The position numbers and the translations under genes were made by a program. Under the pieces are notes generated by a model. It worked only from the letters and a program-made list of their open reading frames with translations, did not search any database and was not told the DNA's origin. 64,000 bases of DNA from an uncultured Altererythrobacter sp. (GTDB lineage Bacteria; Pseudomonadota; Alphaproteobacteria; Sphingomonadales; Sphingomonadaceae), in NCBI GenBank assembly GCA_913056125.1, contig CAJXNC010000003.1:124001-188000 (forward strand). The letters are read 5' to 3'. Below are positions 1 through 9,601 of this stretch, piece after piece (position 1 is the first letter of the stretch; every line of letters starts with the position of its first letter).

Positions 1-113
1 TTGAGATTCGGATGACCATCGATCTCATGGTGTTCGGCAGAAGCCGGTGCCGAGCCAAGCGCCATGAGCGCAGCCGCAGCAACAGCCGTGGTGAAAGTCT
101 TAATCCCCCGCAT
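1..113 (-). CDS. Secreted protein, N-terminal fragment (continues beyond the window start)
   Basis: Minus-strand ATG at 113 gives MRGIKTFTTAVAAAALMALGSAPASAEHHEIDGHPNL..., a typical signal peptide; truncated by the window edge. Confidence 0.55.
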   Translation of the reverse strand, partial: MRGIKTFTTAVAAAALMALGSAPASAEHHEIDGHPNL

Positions 114-134
114 AACCTCTCCTGTATGCAAAAA

Positions 135-2024
135 TTAGCGTCCTAAAGAATACACCATAAGATTGCCACTGGCATTTATGGCGACATATTGTTCGCCATC
201 GCTTCCCCGATAGGACATCGGATTGGCGTTGGCATTACCGTTGAGCGTGGTCTCCCATAGCTGCTCACCGGTGTCTGCGTCAAAGGCCCGGAAACGACGA
301 TCATTGGTTGCTCCGACAAAGACCAGACCGCCGGCGGTTACCGTAGGCCCGGCGCTGCCGGAGTTGCCGAGCAACAGGTCGTTCCCGTCCTCATCCTGAT
401 AAACTCCGAGGGGAACCGCCCACATGATTTGGCCGGTATTGGCATTGACGGCGGTCAAACGCGCCCAAGGCGGCTTGTAGCAAGGCGCGGTCGGGCCAAC
501 CGCGCGGCCATTGTCGTCATATTCGCCACTCAGGGGAGCATTGAAAGAGAAGAATGGGCCTTTGCCGTCCACGCTCGCGCGGTCGTAGGCCGGGGCAGAA
601 GTGGCGTCGAAGCTGTAGGGCTGGTCGCCCTCTACTCGTTCGACCCAGCCGACGAGTGAGCCGTCCTGTGTGTTTACGTAGAAAACGCCGGTTTCCGGGT
701 TCGCGGCGGTGCCGCCCCAGTTCACGCCGCCGGTACCGCCGGGGAACTGAATGGTCGATTGCGGCGGCTCGCCCTGGATGTGATACATGAACGGCGTAAA
801 CGGCCCGGCATTGTAGAAGCCACCTGCACGATCCCACATGTCCAGACAGGCCTGCGAATGGGCCGCATTGGTGTCTTCTGCCGTCACGATATCGCCATAG
901 CTCATCGTCATCCGGCTGAGCGGCGGCGTGACCTGCGGAATTGGCTGGGTCGGATGATAATACTCACCCGGAACATCGCCGCGCGGCACGGGCATTTCCT
1001 CCACTGCATGGACCGGTTCACCGGTCTCGGCGTCGAGGATGTAGACATAGCTGGACTTGCCGACATTGGTCAGCGCCATGCGGGTGCCTTCAGGCGTGCT
1101 GACCGGGATCAGCGAACCGGCATAGGACATGTCGATGTCCCACAGGTCGTGATGCACGGTCTGGAAGTGCCATTTGTATTCCCCTGTCTCCAGGTCAACC
1201 GCGACGACGGAATTGCCGTAGACGTTGGAGCCGGGGCGATCCCCGCCAAAATAGTTGTGCGCGGGCCCCGCGATGGGCAGGTAGACCGTCTTGCTGGCAG
1301 CATCGATTGTTGCTGCGAAGCCCCACATATTGGTGCCGCCACGACCGACCGATGAGTTTGCCCCCCAGGTTTCGGAGAACGGTTCGCCCGGATCAGGGGT
1401 TGTATCGAATTCCCACAGCTTCTCGCCCGTGCGGACGTCGAACCCGCGCGGATTGCCTGCGGGACCTTGCGGATTTTCAAGAGAAGCGGCACCGACAACG
1501 GCAACATGGCCGCTGATCGTAGGTGTGCCGCCATAGCCGATGACCATGTCGGCCCTGCCGCCGTCACCGAAACTTCCAACGAGTTCGCCACTGGCCGCAT
1601 CGATGGCCACCAGGAAGGTGCCTTGCGTAACCAGCAGGCGCGGGCCCATATCGCCTTCGCCCGGCCAATAGGCGAGGCCGCGGCCCGAATAGCCGCCAGT
1701 ACCTTCTGCAGCATTGTGCACCCAGAGTTCCTCACCCGTCGCGCCATTAAGCGCGACGATGCGGTTCTGGGCAGTGAAATACATATTGCCGTTCACGACC
1801 AGCGGAACCGCGTTGTTCACGGCGCGCATCTGGTACGACCATGCCTCGCTGAGCGAACCGACATTGCTGCGGTTGATGTCGTCGAGTGGTGAATAGCGGG
1901 TCGCGGCCAGGTCACGATTGATGGTTTGCCAATCGCCTTCTGGAATGGCGTCCTGCGCCAAGACTCCCGTGGCGCATGTGGTTGCCAGCAGCGCTGTCAG
2001 ACAAAGGCTTTTCGCCTTCCGCAT
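135..2024 (-). CDS. PQQ-dependent dehydrogenase (quinoprotein beta-propeller, GDH-like), secreted
   Basis: Start trimmed to MRKAKSLCLTALLATTCATGVLAQ (signal peptide) with a GGAGAAGG RBS; repeated propeller motifs (ALNGATGEELW, AIDAASGELVGSFGDGG, AFDADTGEQLWETTL) and HHDLWDID active-site-like segment. Confidence 0.9.
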   Translation of the reverse strand: MRKAKSLCLTALLATTCATGVLAQDAIPEGDWQTINRDLAATRYSPLDDINRSNVGSLSEAWSYQMRAVNNAVPLVVNGNMYFTAQNRIVALNGATGEELWVHNAAEGTGGYSGRGLAYWPGEGDMGPRLLVTQGTFLVAIDAASGELVGSFGDGGRADMVIGYGGTPTISGHVAVVGAASLENPQGPAGNPRGFDVRTGEKLWEFDTTPDPGEPFSETWGANSSVGRGGTNMWGFAATIDAASKTVYLPIAGPAHNYFGGDRPGSNVYGNSVVAVDLETGEYKWHFQTVHHDLWDIDMSYAGSLIPVSTPEGTRMALTNVGKSSYVYILDAETGEPVHAVEEMPVPRGDVPGEYYHPTQPIPQVTPPLSRMTMSYGDIVTAEDTNAAHSQACLDMWDRAGGFYNAGPFTPFMYHIQGEPPQSTIQFPGGTGGVNWGGTAANPETGVFYVNTQDGSLVGWVERVEGDQPYSFDATSAPAYDRASVDGKGPFFSFNAPLSGEYDDNGRAVGPTAPCYKPPWARLTAVNANTGQIMWAVPLGVYQDEDGNDLLLGNSGSAGPTVTAGGLVFVGATNDRRFRAFDADTGEQLWETTLNGNANANPMSYRGSDGEQYVAINASGNLMVYSLGR

Positions 2025-2350
2025 AAATCCTTCTCCCGCCTTCCCGGAATACACCGAACGCTGTCCTGCAGTGTCGGCGTTAGTTGATTCTGTCCTAAAG
2101 GTGCATCGATCTTTTGACAATGGCCTACCGCCTGCACTAGCAGCGTTCGGCGGCCTGAACGCGGCTAGATTGTTTGGTCCGTCTTGAATTTGTCCGCTTT
2201 CCGTTGCCAATTGCCGATGGAAAGTCGAGATCGAGTTTGTGACAAATTGTCGCGAATCAGGCCAGGCACCTTAGGAGGGCTTGGTTAGGGATTGGGAAGA
2301 GGCTAGCGCGTTTGCGCCAGATCAAAGCAAGGTCTGAATTTGCATTCGAT

Positions 2351-2377
2351 GTAACGCGGCGCCACGCCGCTTGTTAC
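2351..2377. repeat. Imperfect inverted repeat GTAACGCGGC...GCCGCttGTTAC in the divergent intergenic region
   Basis: GTAAC-GCGGC versus GCCGC-TT-GTTAC read directly from sequence, upstream of the 2486 ORF. Confidence 0.4.
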
Positions 2378-2485
2378 GGTAAATAACTCGCACCCGGCCT
2401 GCGATTGGTGGATAGGCCGGGTCGACTGGAAAATCACATGCATCTCGCCATGCGGCAGGTGCCAGATTGGGGGAATTCTTGTCTG

Positions 2486-3034
2486 ATGTTCGACCTAATA
2501 TTCGACTTTCTCTTTAGCATCACAGACTGGCTGAGGACGACCGTACTCCTCGATTTCGCCTTCTGGATCACCGAGACTTCGCTGAGCCTGTTCATGGTGA
2601 CCAACTTCTGGATGGTCCCCATTGCGCAGGTGTTCCACATCCTCGCAATTGGTGCAGCATTCGGCGCCACGCTGATGTTCACCTTGCGCGTACACGGCAA
2701 AGCAGCAACGGACCTGTCACTCGAACAGGTCGCCGGTCGCTACGTTCCGTGGATTTGGTACGGCCTCCTGGTCATCGTCCTTAGTGGGCTGCTCATGATC
2801 ACCGCCGAACCGATTCGAAACATGGTCAACGCCGTGTTCTGGATCAAGATGCTCGTCCTGCTGGTGACCGTCTTCCTTTCGCTTGGCTTCATCAAGTCGG
2901 TGCGGACGAAGGCCGCGGCCAGCGGTGCAGCCTGGGCCGCAAGCTCGGGCGCGAAGACGACTTCGATCCTGCTGATCGTCCTCTGGCTCTTCATCATGCT
3001 GTGCGGTCGCTGGATCGCCTACGTGCCGGTTTAA
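2486..3034 (+). CDS. Small integral membrane protein, DUF6644-like
   Basis: Four hydrophobic segments; likely start MFDLIFDFLFSITDW; segment-by-segment similarity to the next gene (VFHILAIG..., FWIKMLVLLV..., LLIVLWLFIMLCGRWIAYV). Confidence 0.65.
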   Translation: MFDLIFDFLFSITDWLRTTVLLDFAFWITETSLSLFMVTNFWMVPIAQVFHILAIGAAFGATLMFTLRVHGKAATDLSLEQVAGRYVPWIWYGLLVIVLSGLLMITAEPIRNMVNAVFWIKMLVLLVTVFLSLGFIKSVRTKAAASGAAWAASSGAKTTSILLIVLWLFIMLCGRWIAYVPV

Positions 3035-3049
3035 GGGGGAAGAAGAGAA

Positions 3050-3562
3050 ATGATTTATCCTGAACCGACGAATATCTGGGAATCGATCCAGTATTCTCCA
3101 ATGGGCCTGTCCATCGCTGAAAGCCTGTGGGCATTCCCGATGATCGAAACCGTCCATGTGATGGCGCTGGTTACCGTGATCGGTACGATCCTTGTCATGG
3201 ACCTGCGCATGCTGGGCAAGGCTTCGACCAACCAGGCCGTTACCCAGGTATCGGCCGATACGCTGAAATGGACCTGGCTGGGCTTCGTGGTGGCTGCGAT
3301 CACCGGCACGCTGCTGTTCATCAGCAAGGCCAGCAGCTACATGATCAACCCCTACTTCCTGACGAAGATGGGCCTGTTCGTGGTGGTTGGCCTGAACATG
3401 CTCTATTTCCACTTCGTCACGTACAAGACGGTCGATCAGTGGGATAGCTCCGCATCGCCTCCGCAGGCGGTCAAGACTGCGGCGATCATCTCGCTGCTGA
3501 TCTGGATCGTGATCGTGTTCTGTGGCCGTGCAATCGGCTTTACGCTCGGCATCTATTACTGA
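3050..3562 (+). CDS. Small integral membrane protein, DUF6644-like (paralog of preceding gene)
   Basis: ESLWAFPMIETVHVMALVTVIGTILVMDLRMLG motif and C-terminal LIWIVIVFCGRAIGF; RBS-like GGGGGAAGAAGAG upstream. Confidence 0.7.
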   Translation: MIYPEPTNIWESIQYSPMGLSIAESLWAFPMIETVHVMALVTVIGTILVMDLRMLGKASTNQAVTQVSADTLKWTWLGFVVAAITGTLLFISKASSYMINPYFLTKMGLFVVVGLNMLYFHFVTYKTVDQWDSSASPPQAVKTAAIISLLIWIVIVFCGRAIGFTLGIYY

Positions 3563-3584
3563 GCGCGGACACGCCCTGAACAAG

Positions 3585-3614
3585 AAAGGCCGCCCCTCGG
3601 GGCGGCCTTTTTTA
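3585..3614. terminator. Rho-independent terminator, likely bidirectional between convergent genes
   Basis: AAAGGCCGCCCCTCGGGGCGGCCTTTTTT: GC-rich perfect stem plus T tract. Confidence 0.85.
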
Positions 3615-5714
3615 TTCCTCCTCGGGAAGCGCGAAGACGTAGACCGATGACGAGTTGACCGCAGGGACCGGAATCTCCGGCGTGAAGCCGGGAAGGCCGA
3701 GCGAGAGCGGGCTGCCCATGCCGGTGACGACGGCGACATATTGCCGGCCATCGACGGAATAGGTGATCGGTGAAGCATTGGGTACGCCGGTCAGGCCGGT
3801 TCGCCACAGCACGCTGCCATCTTCCTCGTCATAGGCGATGAACTGGCGATCCATGCCACCGGTAAACAGCACCCCTCCGGCAGTTCCCAGCATGCCCATG
3901 TCGAAAGGCGCGCGCTGGCGCGCCTCCCAAACGATTTCTCCGGTCTCCATGTCGATCGCCTGGATGAAGCCGAAATTGCCATCGCTGTCGGGCGGGGCGG
4001 AGTAGAAAACGCTGACACCGCTGGTCAGGAAGCCACCTTCCTGCACCGGACGGAATTCCATGCAGGTGTCGCGCGCATTGACATAGAGGCGACGCGTTTC
4101 CTGGTTGAAGGTGGTCGGGCTCCAGTTTCGTCCGCCGCCTGCGTGCGGGCACATGAAGACGGAAGGCCGGTCGCGGCCGATCGTCTTGGCCGGATCGGCT
4201 GTCTTGCGGCCAGTCACCGGATCGATATCGATGATGAAATCCTGGAAGCCCATGTCGACGGTCGAGATATATTCTCCCGTCGCTGCATCTATCGTGTCGA
4301 ACAGGCCTTCCTTGCCGCCGGTGATGACGACATGACGATCTTCGCCATCGACCTCGACCTCGCCGATCACGCGTTCGAACACCCAGTCGAGGTCGTACTG
4401 GTCGTTGGGCACGTGCTGGAAATACCAGACGAGCTCACCTGTCCGCGGCTCGAAGGCGAGTGTGGAATTGGTGTAGAGCCCGTCATTGTTCTCGCCGGGC
4501 ACCAGGTCGCGAAGCGGGCCGGTGTCGTAGGTCTGCGCCACGCCCCACAGGGCAAGCCCGGTCTCCGCGTCATAGGTTCCGGAGGTCCAGACCGAACCGC
4601 CATGCCGAGCTTCATTGGGTAGGCCGTTCCACGTGTCGCCACCCGGAGATCCCTCCTGCGCGATCGTGTTGAAGGTCCAGAGATGCTCGCCGTTCTCGGC
4701 ATCGAAAGCGACGATTACGCTGCCGCCATCGCGACCGGAGGCGAAGCCAACCATGGCCACGCCTTCAGCCACCAGCGGACCGCCATTCGAACGCAGCTCT
4801 TCAGCGTCGGGCACTTCGACGTCCCATACGGGACGTCCGGTGCGGGCATCGAGTGCCATCATGTGGAGGTCCGACGTGGCGAGTATCAGCATGTCGTCCC
4901 ACAACGCCATGGTCTTCTTGGAAAGCGGTGTGGTGTCCGCCGGCAATTGGCGCTGATAGCGCCATATCGGCCGACCATCGGCGGCGTCGAAGGCGAAGAC
5001 CTCGTCCCCGAAGCCGAAGGTATAGAGCACACCGTCTCGCACGATCGGCTCGTGCATGTTTGGGCCGACAGGCAGGGCCTGGGCCCATGCAATCGTGAGG
5101 TTGCTCACATTGTCGCGATTGATCTGGTCGAGTGGTGAGTAGCCTTGGCCGTTATGGCCGCGCCGCCAGGTCAGCCAGTTCTCGGGCGCCGGGTTCGACA
5201 GCATGTCTTGCGTGACCGGAGTGTAGTTGGCGAAGCGGTCCACGGGTTCGGGCCAATCCGGCATTGGCACCATGGGCGAGATGCCGCCAATGCCGAGCGC
5301 ATTTTGCTCCTCTATCGAAGGGGCAGGGGGCATCATCGTGGCCAGATCTGCCGTGACCGGCAGTTCGAGGGTTCCGCCATTTTCATGGAAGATCAGCGCG
5401 GTGAGAGCGAGGTAATCCTCTTCGGCCAGATTGCCTGTCCCGCCGGGCGGCATGGAGGAGGAGATGTACTCGGTCAATTCACTGACCGGTACATCACCCC
5501 AATTGGCAAGGAAGGTAGGACCCGTCAGCGATTGGGCGAATTGCCCGCCTGCCAGGGTCTCCCCGTGACAGACGGCGCAATTGGCCGCGTAGACCGCCCG
5601 ACCCGTGTCGAGCTGCTGCCCGACGAACATCTCGCTGCCTTGCGCCAGTGCCGAGGCACCTATAGCTCCCGCAAGGCAGGCCGACCCAAGCAGGGCCCCG
5701 CGCAATCTCGACAA
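3612..5714 (-). CDS. PQQ-dependent dehydrogenase with N-terminal cytochrome c domain
   Basis: Signal peptide, then CAVCHGETLAGGQ (CxxCH) and SSSMPPG (possible axial Met), followed by PQQ propeller (NWLTWRRGHNGQGYSPLDQINRDNVSNL..., FAFDAADGRPIWRYQ). Confidence 0.9.
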   Translation of the reverse strand: MSRLRGALLGSACLAGAIGASALAQGSEMFVGQQLDTGRAVYAANCAVCHGETLAGGQFAQSLTGPTFLANWGDVPVSELTEYISSSMPPGGTGNLAEEDYLALTALIFHENGGTLELPVTADLATMMPPAPSIEEQNALGIGGISPMVPMPDWPEPVDRFANYTPVTQDMLSNPAPENWLTWRRGHNGQGYSPLDQINRDNVSNLTIAWAQALPVGPNMHEPIVRDGVLYTFGFGDEVFAFDAADGRPIWRYQRQLPADTTPLSKKTMALWDDMLILATSDLHMMALDARTGRPVWDVEVPDAEELRSNGGPLVAEGVAMVGFASGRDGGSVIVAFDAENGEHLWTFNTIAQEGSPGGDTWNGLPNEARHGGSVWTSGTYDAETGLALWGVAQTYDTGPLRDLVPGENNDGLYTNSTLAFEPRTGELVWYFQHVPNDQYDLDWVFERVIGEVEVDGEDRHVVITGGKEGLFDTIDAATGEYISTVDMGFQDFIIDIDPVTGRKTADPAKTIGRDRPSVFMCPHAGGGRNWSPTTFNQETRRLYVNARDTCMEFRPVQEGGFLTSGVSVFYSAPPDSDGNFGFIQAIDMETGEIVWEARQRAPFDMGMLGTAGGVLFTGGMDRQFIAYDEEDGSVLWRTGLTGVPNASPITYSVDGRQYVAVVTGMGSPLSLGLPGFTPEIPVPAVNSSSVYVFALPEEE

Positions 5715-5737
5715 TGTCCTCTCCCCCTATCGTTATT

Positions 5738-7348
5738 CTACTCTTCGTCGCTGGCAATCCCCAACGGCTCTGCCACGCGGCTTTCGAACATGGCATCGTA
5801 CAGGGCGATCTTGGCTTCGCCCAGCCACGGGCCGACACCAGTATCCGCACCGTCGAGAAGCATGGCTTCGTTCGGGCCGAGCTGGTCGACCGATGGCCAT
5901 TCGGGCAGGCCTTCGCCATTGGGATTGCCGGTGGCGGCAAAGTTCACCCAATATTGCGAGACCATGTCGGCGAACGCTTCTTCGTCCGGATTGCCGCACA
6001 TCAGATCGACAGATGAACCGCCCGGATAGGTGCGCGGGGCACAAAGGTTGCCGAAGACATAGGGAATTTCGCCCGTATGCGCGGCGCCCAGGTCTGCACG
6101 GTCGGGATCGTAGAGCGGATCGTGCTTGAACCAGTAGTGGTAGGCGTTCTGGCCAATCCCGGCTTGGTATTCGGCGAACTGACGGTGCAGCCAGCTCATA
6201 TTGTCGCCGAAGGGCATGGTGCTTGCGGCGGCGGCTTCCTCATCGGTGGTGACCGGGTAGGCGGCACGGCCGAGTTCGACCAGGTCGCCCCAGCGGAAAC
6301 CTTCTCCCTGCTCCCAGCTGGCCAGCGTCGCGGGCGGGCCGAAAGCGCCGGTGAAACTTCCTTCATCCTCGTTCGAACCGGTCAGCACGTCGACCTTGAG
6401 CTGGCGGCCATTGGCGAATGCAACCGAGAGGTCTTCGGGGATGATATAGCCGTCGATAATCATGCCCTGGCCGCGAATATTGGCGAAGACGTCCTGAGCG
6501 TCCATCGCCCGTAGTTCAGCGAGAGTGCCGGCACTAGCGGCCTGCGCTTCGACCCGCTCGCGCGGGGTCATCTGCGCGATCGAGAGGCCCATCCAGTTGC
6601 CCGACTGGCTGATCACGCGGTGCACCAGGCCTTCCGCGGGCGGGGCGCCTGCAAGGCCGCCATTCATGGCAGCGCCGGCGCTTTCGCCGAAGATAGTCAC
6701 GCGGCTGGGATCGCCACCGAAGGCGGCAATGTTGTCCTGTACCCATTGGAGCGCGGCGATGGAATCGCCCAGCGCCTGATTGCCCGAGGCGCCATGCTCG
6801 GAAGCGGCAGTCAGTTCAGGGTGCGCAAAGAAGCCAAGCGAGCCCACACGGTAGTTGAAGGTGACCACAACCGCGCCCTTTTCGGCCAACTGGTTACCCT
6901 GGCTGAAGGGCGAAGAGCCGCCGCCTTCATTGTATGCGCCGCCATAGAGCCAGACCATGACCGGCAGGCTCTCATCGGCGCTTTCGGCGGGTGTCCAGAC
7001 ATTCAGGTAGAGGCAGTCTTCCGAAATTCCCGGGCTGTCGGGCATGTCGGTTGCCGAGTTGGGCGGGAAACGTTCGGGCGAGGGGTTCTGTATGCAGCTA
7101 TCACCCCAGCTCGTCGCTTCGAGCACGCCTTCCCACGATGCGGCCGGCTGCGGCTGTTCCCAGCGCAGATCGCCGACAGGCGGTGCGGCAAAGGGAATGC
7201 CCTTGAACACGGTAACGCCTTCGATGTCGCCGGGTGCACCGGAAACGAGGCCTTGTGCCGTTTCGACCGGGCCTTCCGAAATCGAATTGGCCGAACAACC
7301 GGTGGATGCGGCCAGCAGCAGGCAGGCGGCCATCAAGCGATACTTCAT
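5738..7348 (-). CDS. Type-B carboxylesterase family lipoprotein
   Basis: FGGDPSRVTIFGESAGA nucleophile elbow, EDCLYLNVWTP motif; trimmed start MKYRLMAACLLLAASTGC gives a lipobox. Confidence 0.9.
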   Translation of the reverse strand: MKYRLMAACLLLAASTGCSANSISEGPVETAQGLVSGAPGDIEGVTVFKGIPFAAPPVGDLRWEQPQPAASWEGVLEATSWGDSCIQNPSPERFPPNSATDMPDSPGISEDCLYLNVWTPAESADESLPVMVWLYGGAYNEGGGSSPFSQGNQLAEKGAVVVTFNYRVGSLGFFAHPELTAASEHGASGNQALGDSIAALQWVQDNIAAFGGDPSRVTIFGESAGAAMNGGLAGAPPAEGLVHRVISQSGNWMGLSIAQMTPRERVEAQAASAGTLAELRAMDAQDVFANIRGQGMIIDGYIIPEDLSVAFANGRQLKVDVLTGSNEDEGSFTGAFGPPATLASWEQGEGFRWGDLVELGRAAYPVTTDEEAAAASTMPFGDNMSWLHRQFAEYQAGIGQNAYHYWFKHDPLYDPDRADLGAAHTGEIPYVFGNLCAPRTYPGGSSVDLMCGNPDEEAFADMVSQYWVNFAATGNPNGEGLPEWPSVDQLGPNEAMLLDGADTGVGPWLGEAKIALYDAMFESRVAEPLGIASDEE

Positions 7349-7367
7349 GTCTGGAAATCCCCTCTCT

Positions 7368-8426
7368 CTATTGGTCGTTGCCGCGCGCCTGTTCCCTCTG
7401 CGCACGCGACGAAGTTATGTATCCACGGATCTGCACATTGCCTTCGTGACAGGCATATTCGAAAAGCTCGTAATCCTCGTCGCGCTGCCAATCGAGGCGC
7501 GCGGTCCAGGGACCCGTGAGAATCTCCGGATCCTCGTAATCCACTTCGTAGGTGATGGTGTCGGGACCAGTCATGGTGAAGCGTTCGACCATGTGGGCCT
7601 GCTCGCTCTGCGGCACGTCATTGCGCGGCGGCGAACCCCAAGTGCCGACATTGTTGGGTGAACCCAGACCGTTGAAATTGGTGGTTTCGACAACCAGCGT
7701 ATTGCCGTCTTCCCAATGGCCGCGGCTCTGGCCGAGCCAGAAGCTGTTGCCATGTGGAGCGGAATAATCCTCGCCCAGCGGGATAAGGCGCACTTCGTGG
7801 ACCATTTCCATCTGGATGGCGACCATGCCCGGTGCCTGGAAGATGCGGATCCCGTTATTGTAGTTGAACGGGAACATACTGGCGGGGAGGCCGCGCGTGA
7901 TGCAGCGGTCCCAGGTGTCGAAATCGAGCGGTGTGTCGTAGGTCTGCCCGGCGATATAGGAACTGCGCTTGGTCGCAGCGAGCCGCTGGCCTTCCTCGGT
8001 CAGTGCGGGAAGCTGGCCATCGGCAGGGGCAATCAGGAAGGAGGTGCGACGGTTGGCATCGCCGGGTTCGACCCAGTGACCCATGCCGATCGTTTCTTCC
8101 TCGATTTCGGTAGCGTAGTTCTGCCCGCGCGCTGCCAGCATGGCGCTGCGCTCGGCATATTCCTCCTCATTGAGGAAATAGCGGTTCCCCTGCTCGGCAG
8201 GCCGCTGGAGAGGGGTGAAATTGAGATGGTCGATCGGCCAGGTGCCGCGCAGGTCCGGATCACCCCACTCGGTGGTAGCGGGCTGGTAATCGCGCGGAAC
8301 GTCGGGGACCGTGACCAGGTCCGTTTCCTGCGCCGTTGCAGGAGCGAAAATGGCGAGGGCGCAACCCGCCAGGCCCGCCGGCAATGCCGCGGACCAAGCA
8401 AGTCGCACCCTCCACCCTTGTGTCAC
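7368..8426 (-). CDS. Secreted ~350-aa protein of unnamed family, paralog 1 of a four-gene tandem array
   Basis: Shares WGDPDLRGTWP, HWVE, RRTS..ADGQLPA, WDRC(I/V)xRG(L/F)PAS(M)(F/Y)PF.YNNG, VVETTN, EYACHEGNVQ with three neighbours; signal-like N-terminus; GTG start likely. Confidence 0.85.
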   Translation of the reverse strand: MTQGWRVRLAWSAALPAGLAGCALAIFAPATAQETDLVTVPDVPRDYQPATTEWGDPDLRGTWPIDHLNFTPLQRPAEQGNRYFLNEEEYAERSAMLAARGQNYATEIEEETIGMGHWVEPGDANRRTSFLIAPADGQLPALTEEGQRLAATKRSSYIAGQTYDTPLDFDTWDRCITRGLPASMFPFNYNNGIRIFQAPGMVAIQMEMVHEVRLIPLGEDYSAPHGNSFWLGQSRGHWEDGNTLVVETTNFNGLGSPNNVGTWGSPPRNDVPQSEQAHMVERFTMTGPDTITYEVDYEDPEILTGPWTARLDWQRDEDYELFEYACHEGNVQIRGYITSSRAQREQARGNDQ

Positions 8427-8434
8427 CTACAGGA

Positions 8435-9547
8435 TTACCCGCCGGATTCGCCTGCACCCGGATCCTCGACAGCCTCAAGGCCGGCACGGGCTGCGGTGAT
8501 GTAGTTGCGCGGCTGCACATTGCCCTCGTGGCACGCATATTCGAAAAATTCGTATTCATCGTTGCGCGTCCAGTCGAGACGGGCCGTCCACGGAGCGACG
8601 AAGACCTGCGGGTCCGAATAGGTCGCTTCGTAGATGATGTGGTCCGGGCTGGTCATGGTCAGGCGTTCGACGACCTTCGCCTCGGCGCTGGTCGGGATCG
8701 TGTTCCACGGCGGAACGCCCATGGTTGCCATGTTCAACGGGCTCGGGCCGCGTTCGGAAACCACCGTGGTGGCGCTGTCACCGGTCTTGATGTTGGTGGT
8801 TTCGACAACCAGCGTGTTGCCGTCCCAATAGCCGAGCGACTGACCCATCCATGTACGGACTTCTTCCGGCCAGCGACGGCTTGCGATTTCTTCCGGACCG
8901 CTCAGGATCGGGATCACACGGGCATCGTGGATCATTTCGAGATTGATCACGACATAGCCCGGGCTCTGCATGACCTGGATCCCGTTATTGTAGCGGAACG
9001 GGAACATCGAGGCGGGGAAGCCGCGCGTTACGCAGCGATCCCAGGTGTCGAAATCGTCCATCCACTGGTGGATGGTGTTCGGCGTCCAGCTCGAACGACC
9101 GGTTTCGTAGAGGTTCTGCGCCCATTCGGTCATGGCCGGAAGCTGGCCATCGGCAGGCGAGACGAGCAGCGAGGTACGGCGGCCCGAAGCGTCGGATTCC
9201 ACCCAGTGACCCATGCCGATCGTGCCGGCATTGTCTTCACGCTCATAGGCAGCGTCCGAACCGCTAGCACGGGCCTGGCGCTGGGCGAATTCCTCTTCGG
9301 TGAGCCAGAAGCGATCACCGAAATTCGCCGGACGGCTCATCGGGATGCTGGCAATATTGTCGATCGGCCACATGCCGCGCAGGTCGGGATCGCCCCATGC
9401 AGTGCGCGGCGGATCGAAATCGGTCGGTACCGGCGGCATTACCGTCAGGTCGTCCGGCACCTGCTGTGCCGGAGCGGAAGTGGCAGCCAGCGCTGCCAGC
9501 GAAGCCGCTGCCAGCACCTTGCCGATCGTAGTTTTGAGCTTAGCCAT
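8435..9547 (-). CDS. Secreted ~370-aa protein of unnamed family, paralog 2
   Basis: Same blocks as paralog 1 (AWGDPDLRGMWPIDN, WDRCVTRGFPASMFPF, FFEYACHEGNVQPRNYITAARA); signal peptide MAKLKTTIGKVLAAASLAALAATSAPAQQ. Confidence 0.85.
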   Translation of the reverse strand: MAKLKTTIGKVLAAASLAALAATSAPAQQVPDDLTVMPPVPTDFDPPRTAWGDPDLRGMWPIDNIASIPMSRPANFGDRFWLTEEEFAQRQARASGSDAAYEREDNAGTIGMGHWVESDASGRRTSLLVSPADGQLPAMTEWAQNLYETGRSSWTPNTIHQWMDDFDTWDRCVTRGFPASMFPFRYNNGIQVMQSPGYVVINLEMIHDARVIPILSGPEEIASRRWPEEVRTWMGQSLGYWDGNTLVVETTNIKTGDSATTVVSERGPSPLNMATMGVPPWNTIPTSAEAKVVERLTMTSPDHIIYEATYSDPQVFVAPWTARLDWTRNDEYEFFEYACHEGNVQPRNYITAARAGLEAVEDPGAGESGG

Positions 9548-9601
9548 GTTTCATCTCTCCTAGTAATTCAGGCGGGAGGACCAGCCGTCCCGCAAACCCC
9601 C

